DNA from: Ostreococcus lucimarinus CCE9901
Lineage: Eukaryota > Chlorophyta > Mamiellophyceae > Mamiellales > Bathycoccaceae
NCBI RefSeq assembly: GCF_000092065.1
Contig: NC_009362.1
Location: 564,501-628,500 of the forward strand
DNA: 64,000 bases
Direction of reading: 5' to 3'
Both the position numbers and the translations under genes were made by a program. The notes beneath the pieces are model-generated. The model was given only the letters and a program-made list of their open reading frames with translations, had not been told where the DNA came from and searched no databases. This document shows, piece by piece, positions 54,201-62,124 of this stretch; position 1 is the stretch's first letter, and each line of letters starts with the position of its first letter.

Positions 54201-54317
54201 CAGTGCGAGCTTTCTATTCGACGCCGCGCTCGCGAGCACGCGTCCGTACGCGTGAGGACACGCGCGTGGGTGCCTTGCGAGCGTGACGCGCGCGAGCGTG
54301 CGAAGGCCGCTCGCCAT
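51267..54317 (-). CDS. VALS: Valyl-tRNA synthetase (ValRS)
   Basis: A 1016-residue class I synthetase from the ATG at 54317. An N-terminal 75-residue Ala/Arg/Thr-rich segment looks like an organellar presequence; internal ATGs at 54089 (MKTMPKPGKRH) and 54080 would give a cytosolic form. The HIGH-like motif is in PPNVTGALHMGHAM, the KMSKS loop in GRKMSKSLGNVVDPL. The editing domain (TTRPETILGDTAVAVNPEDD), anticodon domain (WQALPHRGEALIGQDWPALE) and the C-terminal ValRS coiled coil (EIARLTKQETKMQKEIDGLA) follow in order. It is the only ValRS in this window, so two starts may make both the organellar and cytosolic forms. It lies 135 bp upstream of the fasciclin gene end. Confidence 0.95.
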   Translation of the reverse strand: MASGLRTLARVTLARHPRACPHAYGRVLASAASNRKLALATPVTDRNAPTIPSARTCGARIAVRTRATTSYPSCATMKTMPKPGKRHGDLPKNFEHQNVEENLYEWWESRGYFAPNDETATGPPFVIPMPPPNVTGALHMGHAMFVTLQDVMTRSARMRGRKTLWLPGTDHAGIATQLVVERKLESEGVKRTDMTRDEFVERVWEWKAEYGGRIQQQIKRLGASCDWSRERFTLDEGLSESVLEAFITLHDRGLIYKGTYMVNWAPKLQTAVSDLEVEYTEEPGTLYFFKYPVEGGGADDYLPVATTRPETILGDTAVAVNPEDDRFKHMIGKRCVVPFTNGRTVPIIGDSYVDMEFGTGALKITPGHDPNDYEIGKRVGLDLINIMNKDGSMNSNCGKYAGIDRADCRKQLWADMEAEGLAIKAEPYTNRVPRSQRGGEIIEPIVSEQWFCKMETMAEPSLKAVETGELTIIPQRFEKIYKSWLTDIRDWCISRQLWWGHQIPVWYVHDSEEDLARAREGEGKGTNKRYVVARNDADAAEKAKAQYGENVVLYREEDVLDTWFSSGLWPFSTCGWPNEEAPDMKNFFPASVLETGHDILFFWVARMIMMSYGMTGKLPFHTVFLHGLVRDSQGRKMSKSLGNVVDPLGVIAEQGCDALRFTLATGTTPGQDLNLNLERLASNRNFTNKIWNAGKFVLYSMEDMTDDERMALVDEGAALCADEASIAELPLAERWIVSKLNATVDHVTAAQDKYDFGEAGRSTYTFFYDSFADWFIEGAKSRTYGDDADAARVTKAVTLYVLDQTLRLLHPFVPYVTEEVWQALPHRGEALIGQDWPALEAYVDKSAVSTFENLQSIVTRIRNARAEYSVEPAKRIPAVIVATDAEANAAYSAELNLIATLARLDAEQTSVASAPPTEVASAPENFVQIIVNESLEVYLPLAGLADPVKEIARLTKQETKMQKEIDGLADRVNSPAFVDKAPAAVVEKAQKELSELQEQLAVVRSRIEQMQALVAK

Positions 54318-54452
54318 GACGACGAGGACGCGCGCCGGTGTGTGGGGGACGCCGACGCGGGCGGGACTGAGGTTTTCGGAGCGTTCGGCGAGCGTCTGAT
54401 GAAATGTCGGTGAATGAATCATCGCAAAGGGTAAAAGTACTCGGTGACTCTT

Positions 54453-55367
54453 TTAATCGTCGTCTTCGTATTCGTACGCCGCTTCGGTCCACGCCGACGG
54501 GACGGATTCGATGTCGACGGCGCCGACGGCGTCGACTGGGTCGTCGGAAGACTGAATCGAGGTCTTCTCTTCGGCGGTGAGCGGCGGTTGGCCGTATCGC
54601 TTGCGAAGCGCGTCCGTGGCCGAGATCAATGCTGATACCTGTTCGCCGTCGAACTCGTCGTCGCCGTCGAACGGGAGCAAGACGTGATCGATCGAGTGCA
54701 AAATGGCCCCGCACGCGCGAATATCCGCTTCGACGATTCGCGCGTCGGACCCGAGTCCTGAGATTACCACACCGTTCGCCTTCTGTTCGACCACGTACAG
54801 CGGCATGACGTTGTTGAGATAATCTTCGAGAAAGCGATCGTCGCCACGAAGTTGTTCGAGCTGTGACATCGTGTACGTGGCGTTTGGCACGGCGTGGTAC
54901 GCCAAAAGGTAGGCTCTCATCAATCGCGTGGAGCCAAACGCGTCCACGAGATCGCGCCGCGCAGCTTCCCAATCTTCCCAAGCTCGCAGCTTCTCGATCG
55001 CATCGTTCGTCGGACAGAACAAGGTGAAAACTCTCGTGGGGTCTTGCAGCTTGTCCTTGATTCTCGGCAGCGTGTCTATGACTTGTTTCAATTCCGACAG
55101 TTCAGGTCGACGCGCGATTTGATCGTACGCGACGACGCAGTGACCATCTTCACGCAACACGGGCGCAACCTCTGTCGCGTCGTTACTGTCGTAACTTTCG
55201 AGTAACTTTCGACCGATACCAACGCGATCGGCGGCGCGAGGTCCGATCCCACGTCCAGAGATTCGGCGTCCACCGACGGCGCGTCCTCGGTACCGCGCGT
55301 CGACGCGCAGCGCCAGGAGAGAAAACAAAGCGACGAGGAAGCCGCGCAGATGAGACGCGCGCGTCAT
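54453..55367 (-). CDS. Secreted fasciclin (FAS1) domain protein
   Basis: A 304-residue protein with a signal peptide (LRGFLVALFSLLALRVDA). One FAS1 domain covers about 85-225: ELSELKQVIDTLPRIK, VFTLFCPTNDAIEKL (family motif 1) and GAILHSIDHVLLPFDG (motif 2). The C-terminal 75 residues are acidic and end EYEDDD; no GPI-type tail is seen. FAS1 proteins act in cell adhesion or matrix contacts and in algae are often secreted. The start at 55367 gives a signal peptide at the expected place; the longer open frame (to 55541) reads through promoter repeats. Confidence 0.85.
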   Translation of the reverse strand: MTRASHLRGFLVALFSLLALRVDARYRGRAVGGRRISGRGIGPRAADRVGIGRKLLESYDSNDATEVAPVLREDGHCVVAYDQIARRPELSELKQVIDTLPRIKDKLQDPTRVFTLFCPTNDAIEKLRAWEDWEAARRDLVDAFGSTRLMRAYLLAYHAVPNATYTMSQLEQLRGDDRFLEDYLNNVMPLYVVEQKANGVVISGLGSDARIVEADIRACGAILHSIDHVLLPFDGDDEFDGEQVSALISATDALRKRYGQPPLTAEEKTSIQSSDDPVDAVGAVDIESVPSAWTEAAYEYEDDD

Positions 55368-55368
55368 G

Positions 55369-55404
55369 AGTGCGTGAGAGTGCGTGAGAGTGCGTGAGAG
55401 TGCG
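55369..55404. repeat. Tandem 10-bp repeat upstream of the FAS1 gene
   Basis: AGTGCGTGAG is repeated three times, followed by a partial copy (AGTGCG), immediately upstream of the FAS1 start codon, so it lies in the likely 5' leader. A CGTTCTCGTTCTCG-type repeat follows further upstream near 55480-55505. Confidence 0.8.
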
Positions 55405-55648
55405 AAAACGTCACTTTCGTGTGGTTCGATCGTTGTCACGAACGTCGTCGCGCGCGCGAGTGTGGTCCCCAGCGAGTTCCTCGTTCTCGTTCTCGTTCTC
55501 GGTCTCTGTCTCGGCGCGATGATGGTTGGTTGGCAGCGCAAAAGAATTTATTGAACAAAAGTGATCCTAAGAATCGCTTGATGACGTGTTGCGAAGAAGG
55601 AGAAGTCGTTAAATACTTGTATACAGCAGCAGCAGCGGCAGCTCATGA

Positions 55649-56908
55649 TCACGAGAACGAAGTGAACAACGTTCCGTCATCCGGACCGCCAAACTCGCTC
55701 GAATTCATCAACACGTAGTCGAGAGCATCCATATCGTCGCCGTTACCGGTGCTCATCGATCGATCAGACAACGTACTTGGGTACGTGCCTTCGTCGTAGT
55801 TTACCTGCGTCGCCGCTCGCAACGCGTTCGAGTCCACCACACACTCGAGCTGATTGAGATTTTTTGTGAAACTGTCCGTGTAGTTGAGTCGCAATCCAAG
55901 CGGGAGTTCCCGCATGTCAGGCATGCTCAACGCGCGATTCATAGTATTGCCGTGGAAGAACTGTAACTCGTCTGGTGACGTGCCCAGCATTTGGTCGAAA
56001 GCGCGTTGGTACGCGACCGCGGTCGCTCCCGTCTGCTTCTTCGCGGCCGCGGCGGGCGCGCGCTTGAGCTTTGCGCTCTTCGTTTTCAACTTTGACGCCG
56101 CGTTCATCGACGTTTCGCGCACCTTACGCGTCTCTGTCTCGGCTAGTAGCATCGCTTGACGTGCGTTCATCGCATCCAGACTCATCGGTGGCGTCGGCGA
56201 ACGCAACTGCGCCTCACCGTACGCCACGGCGTCGAGCACGTTCATGCCGCGGCAAAACGGCTTCGTAAAGTTGTGCACATTCGTCGCGCTCGACGATCGC
56301 TTCAGCGTCTCTAAAACCTCGGGGTCGTCCTTCTCCTTGATCATCTTCCGAACCGTATGCTGCCACAAATTGGCCGTATTCTGCTTCACGAGCGGATATC
56401 GAATCACGTCCACCACCCCCATCGAAATCGCCTGGACGATAAACTCCCGCTCCGCCGCGTCGCTATCATCCGTCTGCAACACAACGATCGCCACCTTCTT
56501 CGCCACGATCGGAAACATCCGCGCGCACCTCGAGTGCGGATTTTCCAGGCACGATCGCAGCATCTTCGCCTCCACCAGCATCACGTCTCGTCTCGGCGCC
56601 GGCTCTCGCGTCAGCGACTGCGCCGCCTCCTCCATCCCTCGCATCGTCGTCACCCTATACGACGCCCCCTCGAGCATCTTCACCGCCGCTTCCAGATGCG
56701 CGCCCGCTTCGCTCACCACCACCACCTGTTCGTTCGTTCGCGCGTCGTTCGCGCGTCGTCAGTCATCGCGGCTCGCGTTCGAATCGTTTCGATTCGATTA
56801 ATCTTTCGGATAGCGTCCGCGTCGTCGCGCGTCTCGCCTCGCGCGCGCGCGGCGTCGCACCTCGAGCCCGCTCGGGAACCCCGGGCGCGTGTGTCGAAGG
56901 TAATCCAT
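55649..56908 (-). CDS. Pseudo-receiver (response-regulator-like) protein with 48-nt first exon
   Basis: The CDS joins 56908-56861 and 56725-55649 (minus strand), 374 residues. Exon 1 encodes MDYLRHTRPGFPSGLE, and exon 2 starts VVVVSEAGAHLEAAVKML. Together they match the FP-GL-VLVVDDD start of B-type and pseudo-response regulators, followed by YRVTTM. The receiver domain (about 12-135) is degenerate: the DD pair is SE and the phospho-acceptor Asp position reads VMLVEAKML (Glu). The switch region VVDVIRYPLVKQNTANLWQH is typical of PRR/B-type domains. The C-terminal 220 residues have a Lys-rich stretch (SKLKTKSAKLKRAPAAAAKK) but no Myb/GARP or CCT motif I can see. I infer a nuclear or signalling protein unable to be phosphorylated. 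Confidence 0.75.
56726..56860 (-). other. Intron in pseudo-receiver gene (135 nt, phase 0)
   Basis: On the minus strand it begins GTGCG and ends ACAG, with ACTGAC (plus-strand 56758-56763) near the acceptor. Splicing joins FPSGLE to VVVVSEAGAHLE, the conserved receiver start; unspliced, the frame meets a stop upstream of exon 2. Confidence 0.85.
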
Positions 56909-57217
56909 CGCCGACGCCGAGTTTCCCCGGTTTCGAGCGCTCGCGGACGGCATCGCGCGCGTCGCGTCGCGCCGCGTCGCGCTCTCGCGCGCGTCGCGCC
57001 GCGCGCGCGCGCCGTCGCGGTTTTTTATCGTCTCCATCGCCGCATTCAGGGCGCTCGGTGCCCCATCGAGGACGATGCAAACATCGGACATACGGGTATG
57101 CGTTATGTGTGAGACGGAATCTTCGATCGAGACGTGCCGACAGACGTGCCGACAGACGGTTGCGGCGTTCGGCGACGCGTTCGGCGTCGACGCGACGCGG
57201 TCGACGCGGCGTCGCGC
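56909..57217. other. Divergent intergenic region, pseudo-receiver and ankyrin-like genes
   Basis: This 309 bp region holds both promoters. It contains a short direct repeat, ACGTGCCGACAG (near 57131 and 57143). No other element is evident; short open frames across it are Arg-rich. Confidence 0.5.
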
Positions 57218-58417
57218 ATGGACCGCCGACGGGAGCGTCGATCGATCGACCGCGCGTCGTCGCGCGATCGCGAGGCGCTCGAACTGAAGCGCAAGCTCGA
57301 GGCGTCGGCGGCGAATTTGGCGCGACTCGTCCGACGCAAGGAGGCGCTCGCGCGCGCGGTCGCGACGCCGTCGACGCCGGACGCGGGCGGGGTCTCGAGC
57401 GCGTCGATGACGAATGACGAGACGCGCGAGGTGACGCCGGACGACGAGGACGTGGACGCGGTCGAGCGAGGGGAGGGATTTCTGTCCAAGACGATGCAAA
57501 AGTTTTTGCAGAGGCAGTGCGTGCCGGCGGCGAAGAAGATGGCGATTTCGCCGGCGAAGGCGGCGAAGGCGGCGAAGGCGGCGAAGGCGAAGGCTGGACG
57601 AGGACGATTGCCCGTCCGGGAGTACGCGCCGAAAGTGGCGACGATGGCGAAGAGACTCGGGGATGAGGTCGGGAAGAAGTCGGCGGCGAGGGAGAAGAAG
57701 CGCAAGCTGAACGACGAGCAACTCGCGGAGTGCTACACCGTCATGCACGCGGCGGTCGATGCGGGTGATCTCGAGCGATGCGAAGAGTTGCGCAAATACT
57801 TCGTGAGACACGAGGGAAAGTTCTCCAACCCGTACAAATGGGATCACGAGCTCGTCGCGTGCTGCTCGCGAGACGGACGCCGACCGATCGCAACGCTCGC
57901 GTGGGCCTTCAGCAAAGGCGCGCGACGCGACGCCAAAGCCGCATTTTTCGCGTGCGAACGCGTCGATCACGAGTTACGTCGAGATGAAGACGGCAACTAC
58001 ACCGATTCTTTGACCGTTTTACAGTTCTTACACGAGCACGGCGTGCGCATCGATTACGACACCATGTACTGCGCGTGCGAGTTCGGCAATCTCGCCTGCC
58101 TCGAGTGGATGCACCAAAACATTCGCGGGCTCAGATTCGCCGATTGGCCCACGTCCAAAAATCCTCAAGGTCAAGACAACGATTTGATGCTCATCGCCGC
58201 CAAAAACGGCCACTTACCCGTGCTCCAGTACCTCTACGACAACGACTGCGATTTCACCGACGCCGACGCGCGAGACGCGATCGAACAAGTCATGAACCGC
58301 GAACCGTCCTCGCCTTTGGGCTGGCACGCCGTCGTGCGATGGATACAGAACACCGACGAATACAAAGCGTACCGCTCGGTCGACGAAGACGACCCGCTCG
58401 CCGCGCGCGCGAACTAG
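57218..58417 (+). CDS. Ankyrin-like repeat protein with basic Ala/Lys linker
   Basis: A 399-residue protein. The N-terminal 45 residues are charged and helical, probably coiled coil (ALELKRKLEASAANLARLVR). A Lys/Ala repeat (AKAAKAAKAAKAKAGRGR, about 110-130) follows. The C-terminal 220 residues consist of diverged ankyrin-like units: LHEHGVRIDYDTMYCACEFG, NLACLEWMHQNI, LMLIAAKNGHLPVLQYLYDN and DCDFTDADARDAIEQ. Such ankyrin-like repeats (with LEWMHQN or VLQYLYDNDC units) are common in algal genomes and in giant viruses. No function is assigned. A Trp-rich end (GWHAVVRWIQN) may be a last repeat. Confidence 0.7.
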   Translation: MDRRRERRSIDRASSRDREALELKRKLEASAANLARLVRRKEALARAVATPSTPDAGGVSSASMTNDETREVTPDDEDVDAVERGEGFLSKTMQKFLQRQCVPAAKKMAISPAKAAKAAKAAKAKAGRGRLPVREYAPKVATMAKRLGDEVGKKSAAREKKRKLNDEQLAECYTVMHAAVDAGDLERCEELRKYFVRHEGKFSNPYKWDHELVACCSRDGRRPIATLAWAFSKGARRDAKAAFFACERVDHELRRDEDGNYTDSLTVLQFLHEHGVRIDYDTMYCACEFGNLACLEWMHQNIRGLRFADWPTSKNPQGQDNDLMLIAAKNGHLPVLQYLYDNDCDFTDADARDAIEQVMNREPSSPLGWHAVVRWIQNTDEYKAYRSVDEDDPLAARAN

Positions 58418-58577
58418 CCGATTAGCCAAACTTCAACGCTCGACGCCTTCGTCGGTTCGCCGCCATATCCACCGTCGCCGCGAAAGATATCTTTGTCGCT
58501 CCCATCGCCTCGTCGTCACTCGTCGGCGCGCTCTCGCGCCCGCCCGCTCGCCGGCGCGCGCGCGACGGACGACGACG

Positions 58578-59453
58578 ATGCGCGCGACGGCGTCGACGAC
58601 GACGCGCGCGCACGGCGCGAGTCATCGTCCGCGTCGTCGCCGCGCGCTCGAGCGCGCGGCGACGACGCGAACGCTCCGAGCGCTCCGCGAGCCCGACGTG
58701 AACGACGCGGTGGACGAGATCGCGAGCGACGACGCGAACGACGACGCGAACGAGCGATTGGACGCGTTTCTGCGACGAAAGGGGCGACACGCGTCGTTCA
58801 GCGCGACGAAGATTGCGTCGCGGCGCGTGCATCAGGCGCCCGAGGCGCGAGCGGTTCGAGCGTACATGTCGCTGCCGGCGTCGCAGTACAGCACGCTGGA
58901 CGGAGAGTCGGTCGAACGCGTGAGCGATGATACGTTCAAGGTGGAACTGAGCGAGTTGGCGTTTTTGGGGTTGTCGTTACGGCCGAGATTGAAGGCGAAG
59001 GTGCGAGTGCGAGACGACGGGAGCGGGTGCGAGGTGCGCGTGGAGGATATGGAGTTGACGGGGAGCGGAGTAGTGGAATACGCGAGCGATGCGTTTGAGA
59101 TTGTGAGTGTGAACAACGTCACGTGGTGCGACGTCGAAAGCGAGGCGTTGAGCGCGGAGGAACGCGCGGTGGTGGAGTCGCGGGGCGGGGAGTATAAGGA
59201 GTTGACGAGCGAGACGAGCGTGCGGGTGTACATCATCGTACCGGGGTGGTTTCCGTTCACGATCAAGTCCACCGAGCGCACGGGGCGGTTCGTGGTGAAC
59301 CAGGTCGTCGCGCAGGTGGTGCCGAGATTTTTAAATCAGCTCGCGGAGGATTACGGGACGTGGTCGCGCGGCGACGATTCGCGAACGGCGAGCGCGAAAG
59401 GGATGTTTGATTGCGACGTCGACGACTCCGCGCAGGAGTGCGAGGCGGTGTAA
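58578..59453 (+). CDS. DUF1997 family protein, probably plastid
   Basis: A 291-residue protein. The first 30 residues are Thr/Ala/Arg-rich, like a transit peptide. The conserved part runs from about 95: RAYMSLPASQYSTLDGESVE, VSDDTFKVELSELAFLGL, SLRPRLKAKVRVR, then TVRVYIIVPGWFPF-like segment SVRVYIIVPGWFPFTIKSTE and FVVNQVVAQVVPRFLNQLAE. This order matches DUF1997, a plant and cyanobacterial family without a known activity. An alternative in-frame Met is at YMSLP, which would lose part of the domain. It is tail-to-tail with the four-helix membrane protein gene, 53 bp apart. Confidence 0.75.
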   Translation: MRATASTTTRAHGASHRPRRRRALERAATTRTLRALREPDVNDAVDEIASDDANDDANERLDAFLRRKGRHASFSATKIASRRVHQAPEARAVRAYMSLPASQYSTLDGESVERVSDDTFKVELSELAFLGLSLRPRLKAKVRVRDDGSGCEVRVEDMELTGSGVVEYASDAFEIVSVNNVTWCDVESEALSAEERAVVESRGGEYKELTSETSVRVYIIVPGWFPFTIKSTERTGRFVVNQVVAQVVPRFLNQLAEDYGTWSRGDDSRTASAKGMFDCDVDDSAQECEAV

Positions 59454-59506
59454 GTAAAGGTTGGTGATGATGTAATACGACTAATATCGAGTGCGCGCGA
59501 TTGTGT

Positions 59507-60046
59507 CTAAACTTCCTCTTTTCTCATCGCCGCGTGGACGAGGATGTAGGATTCGGCAAGTCGCGTGAAGACTAGCGAGGCGACGTACGTGATGTACCCG
59601 AAGACTGCGATAACGGCGGTCGTTGCCCATCTCAAATGCGAGCACTCGAGCTCACCGAGCGCTTCAGTCGGCATCTTACACGCATCATATGTGGAGTACA
59701 TGATCGCAAAGCCCTTTGAGATTGTGAGCGACATGAACATCGCCATAGCGTTCCGCATATGAGAGGCGTAACCGAGCGAGCGGCCGCGCGGTAAGAAGCT
59801 CGCTTGCCTGCAGATGATGGTGGTTAAAATTGCTAAACCTGCACTTCCTACGAATTCGGCGTTGCCCTCGACGCACATGACGACTATGAAGTATATCGCC
59901 GCCGCCAACGGACCGAACGAGAGGCTGTACAAGCGCTTGAGCGCCAGCGCGCACTCAGGCGGGACCTGATTCTCCGCCAAGCAAAGAGCGAATCGATCAT
60001 CCTCCGGCCTGAAGTATGACTCGAACGCATCGAGAAAGTTTGTCAT
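59507..60046 (-). CDS. Four-helix membrane protein of unknown function
   Basis: A 179-residue protein with four predicted transmembrane segments: about 46-65 (GPLAAAIYFIVVMCVE), 66-84 (FVGSAGLAILTTIICR), 100-118 (MAMFMSLTISKGFAIMYS) and 141-165 (WATTAVIAVFGYITYVASLV). The N-terminus MTNFLDAFESYFRPEDDR is acidic and the C-terminus has AMRKEEV. It has several Cys residues at the membrane borders (ENQVPPECALALKRL, YDACKMP, LECSHL). No family recognised. Its GC content appears lower than that of neighbouring genes. Confidence 0.7.
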   Translation of the reverse strand: MTNFLDAFESYFRPEDDRFALCLAENQVPPECALALKRLYSLSFGPLAAAIYFIVVMCVEGNAEFVGSAGLAILTTIICRQASFLPRGRSLGYASHMRNAMAMFMSLTISKGFAIMYSTYDACKMPTEALGELECSHLRWATTAVIAVFGYITYVASLVFTRLAESYILVHAAMRKEEV

Positions 60047-60205
60047 CGCTGAACAACCGCGTGCGTCGACGAGTGAGCGTTTTTATTTTTGTTCGCCGTC
60101 GCATCGATATTGTCAAGCCATAGCCCGCGAAGTCTCGTCGTTGGATGGTGCACCATCTAAAATCTCATCTTTCATCATCGTATCGTGGCGTTCGTATCGG
60201 GTTGA

Positions 60206-61198
60206 CTAAACAAAGTATCCGTAAGTTCCTGCGTCGTGCCAGCACCGCGCGAGATCGATTTCGACGGATCGAGCGGCGCGTTCGGCCCGATCGTTTCTCG
60301 CCATCAACGCGGAGAAGCATTTACGCGCGACGATAAACGCGATTCCGGACGCGGTGACGACGACGATGACGTCTGTGAGCGATGATGCTTCTTTTTGTAG
60401 ATCGAATTTGCGCCGCGCCATCCGTCTCGTGCAGCGCACAAAGCGATCCCACAAATCTCGACTCAACGGTGCGATGGCTTCGGCGCCTTCTCGCGCGACT
60501 CGATAGATTCGCTTCTCGAGCTCACGGTACGCTTCGATCGCTTTCAAACGCAATCGATCGAATGCGTTATCTCGTATGTCGACATCTGATTTCGAGATCA
60601 CCTCGACCGCGTCGTCGTCCTCCGCGTCGTCGTCCTCCGCGTCGCTCTCCTCGCCGAATTCCGTTTGGGACGACGAATCCTCGGATTCGTCGTCGTCGTC
60701 GTCGTCGTCGTCGTTCGCCGACACCGCCTCGTCCTCCCGCACCGCCGCGCGCCGCGCTAGCCGTGCCCGATCAAGCTCCATTCTGACTTGAAACTGCGCG
60801 TAATATTCCGCGACCAGGGCAGCGTCCTCCCCCGGGAGCGGCGGAATCGTTCTCGCCGTCTCGGCGTCCGCCGTCTCGGCCATCGCATCCATCGCATCCA
60901 TCTCCCTCTTCCCGCGCGCGTCCGCGCCCTCGTCCTCATCCATCGTCTCGACGTTGACATCGCCGTCGCCGTCGCCGTCGCCGTCTTCCGCCTCGTCGTC
61001 CGCGACCTCGCTCGAGACCTCTCCGTCGTCGTCGTCGCGCCGCGCCGGCGCGCGCACCACGACCCAATCATCATCGTCGTCGTCCTCGCCCTCGACGCCC
61101 GCGTCGCGCGTTCGCGCGGCGCCCGAGAGAGACACCTCCGTCGCGACGGCGCGCGCGTCGAGACGCGTCCATCGCGCGCCCGCGCCGCGCGTTTCCAT
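60206..61198 (-). CDS. Acidic protein with C-terminal membrane anchor, unknown function
   Basis: A 330-residue protein. Its N-terminal half is strongly acidic (EDDDDDDWVVV, DGDGDGDGDVNVE, and NDDDDDDDDE with a Ser run), with LPGEDAALVAEYYAQFQVRM between. The C-terminal third is ordered: AFDRLRLKAIEAYRELEKRI and CTRRMARRKFDLQKEASS lead into one hydrophobic helix (LTDVIVVVTASGIAFIVARK, about 280-300) and a short basic tail (RNDRAERAARSVEIDLARC). The arrangement suggests a tail-anchored or outer-membrane protein with a cytosolic acidic head. No known domain is seen. Confidence 0.65.
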   Translation of the reverse strand: METRGAGARWTRLDARAVATEVSLSGAARTRDAGVEGEDDDDDDWVVVRAPARRDDDDGEVSSEVADDEAEDGDGDGDGDVNVETMDEDEGADARGKREMDAMDAMAETADAETARTIPPLPGEDAALVAEYYAQFQVRMELDRARLARRAAVREDEAVSANDDDDDDDDESEDSSSQTEFGEESDAEDDDAEDDDAVEVISKSDVDIRDNAFDRLRLKAIEAYRELEKRIYRVAREGAEAIAPLSRDLWDRFVRCTRRMARRKFDLQKEASSLTDVIVVVTASGIAFIVARKCFSALMARNDRAERAARSVEIDLARCWHDAGTYGYFV

Positions 61199-61275
61199 TC
61201 GTTTCCGCGCGCGTCGCAGTGGCGCGAGGGAAGCCGAATCGTCATTCCGCGCCGCGCGCGCCGACGATCGTCGCC

Positions 61276-62085
61276 ATGCCCGCGCGCGCGATCCTCCGCG
61301 TCGCGCGCGACGCGCTGCGAGCCTCGACGGCGCCGCGCGTCGACGCGCGCGTCGTCGCGCGCGCGACGTACGCCCGGGCGTCGCTCAAGGGCGTGACGCC
61401 GCCCGCGCAGACGGCGTCGATGCGCGGCGGCGGCGTGCGCGTCGCGCAGACGAGCTCGAACCTGATCGCCGAACCGTACGCCGGCCCGCCGCGACGACCG
61501 ACGCTCGCGGAGTGGGCGACGACGAGCAAGGGATGGCGGTACGCGTACGAGGCGGCGACGAGCCGAGCGAAGGACGCGTACGCGCTGTCGAAATGCGCGA
61601 AAGAAGTGCGTGGATTCACGCTCGAGGGATTCAAACAGGAGGCGAAACAAATGTATAAGATGATAAACGCGTCGAGCGCGAACGTGGGGCACGGGAAGAC
61701 GCTGGAACACGAGACGCGACACGCGACGACGGATAAGACGCAGAGCGATTTGAAAAGGGAACGGAAAAGCCGCGAGCGGGGGGGGTGGGCGCGAGTGGAT
61801 TGGAATTTGGAATCGATCGATGAGTGTCAGGTGGTGCGAGGACGGTTGATCATGGCGAACGCGAACGATAGTAATGGACCGGGGTTCGCGCAGTTGACGA
61901 CGCGGTTTCGAGGGAAGCAAAGATTCGCGGCGTACGACGCGCGGGGACGATTAGTGGCGGGTGATCCCGATGAGATTTTGGATGTGGAAGACTTCTGGGT
62001 GTTCGAACACGGGCTGAAAATTCCCAACGCGCGGTGGCGACTCGCTGGTCGGTTGCACATGCCGACGCCGCGTGCGCCGGTTTGA
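61276..62085 (+). CDS. Mitochondrial ribosomal protein bL45/MRPL45 (Tim44-like)
   Basis: A 269-residue protein. The N-terminal 30 residues are Arg/Ala-rich (MPARAILRVARDALRAS), a mitochondrial presequence. The body carries the Tim44-like C-terminal fold: FTLEGFKQEAKQMYKMINAS (about 113-132), then GWARVDWNLESIDECQVVRG, FAQLTTRFRGKQRFAAYDAR and a terminal block LDVEDFWVFEHGLKIPNARW RLAGRL (a typical Tim44 ending). It has no ATP-binding N-terminal half, so bL45 of the mitoribosome fits better than TIM44 itself. A longer frame starts at 61219; the ATG at 61276 gives a clean presequence. Confidence 0.8.
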   Translation: MPARAILRVARDALRASTAPRVDARVVARATYARASLKGVTPPAQTASMRGGGVRVAQTSSNLIAEPYAGPPRRPTLAEWATTSKGWRYAYEAATSRAKDAYALSKCAKEVRGFTLEGFKQEAKQMYKMINASSANVGHGKTLEHETRHATTDKTQSDLKRERKSRERGGWARVDWNLESIDECQVVRGRLIMANANDSNGPGFAQLTTRFRGKQRFAAYDARGRLVAGDPDEILDVEDFWVFEHGLKIPNARWRLAGRLHMPTPRAPV

Positions 62086-62124
62086 CTTTTGACTTTGACT
62101 TTGTGATGCGACTACACGCGTTGA

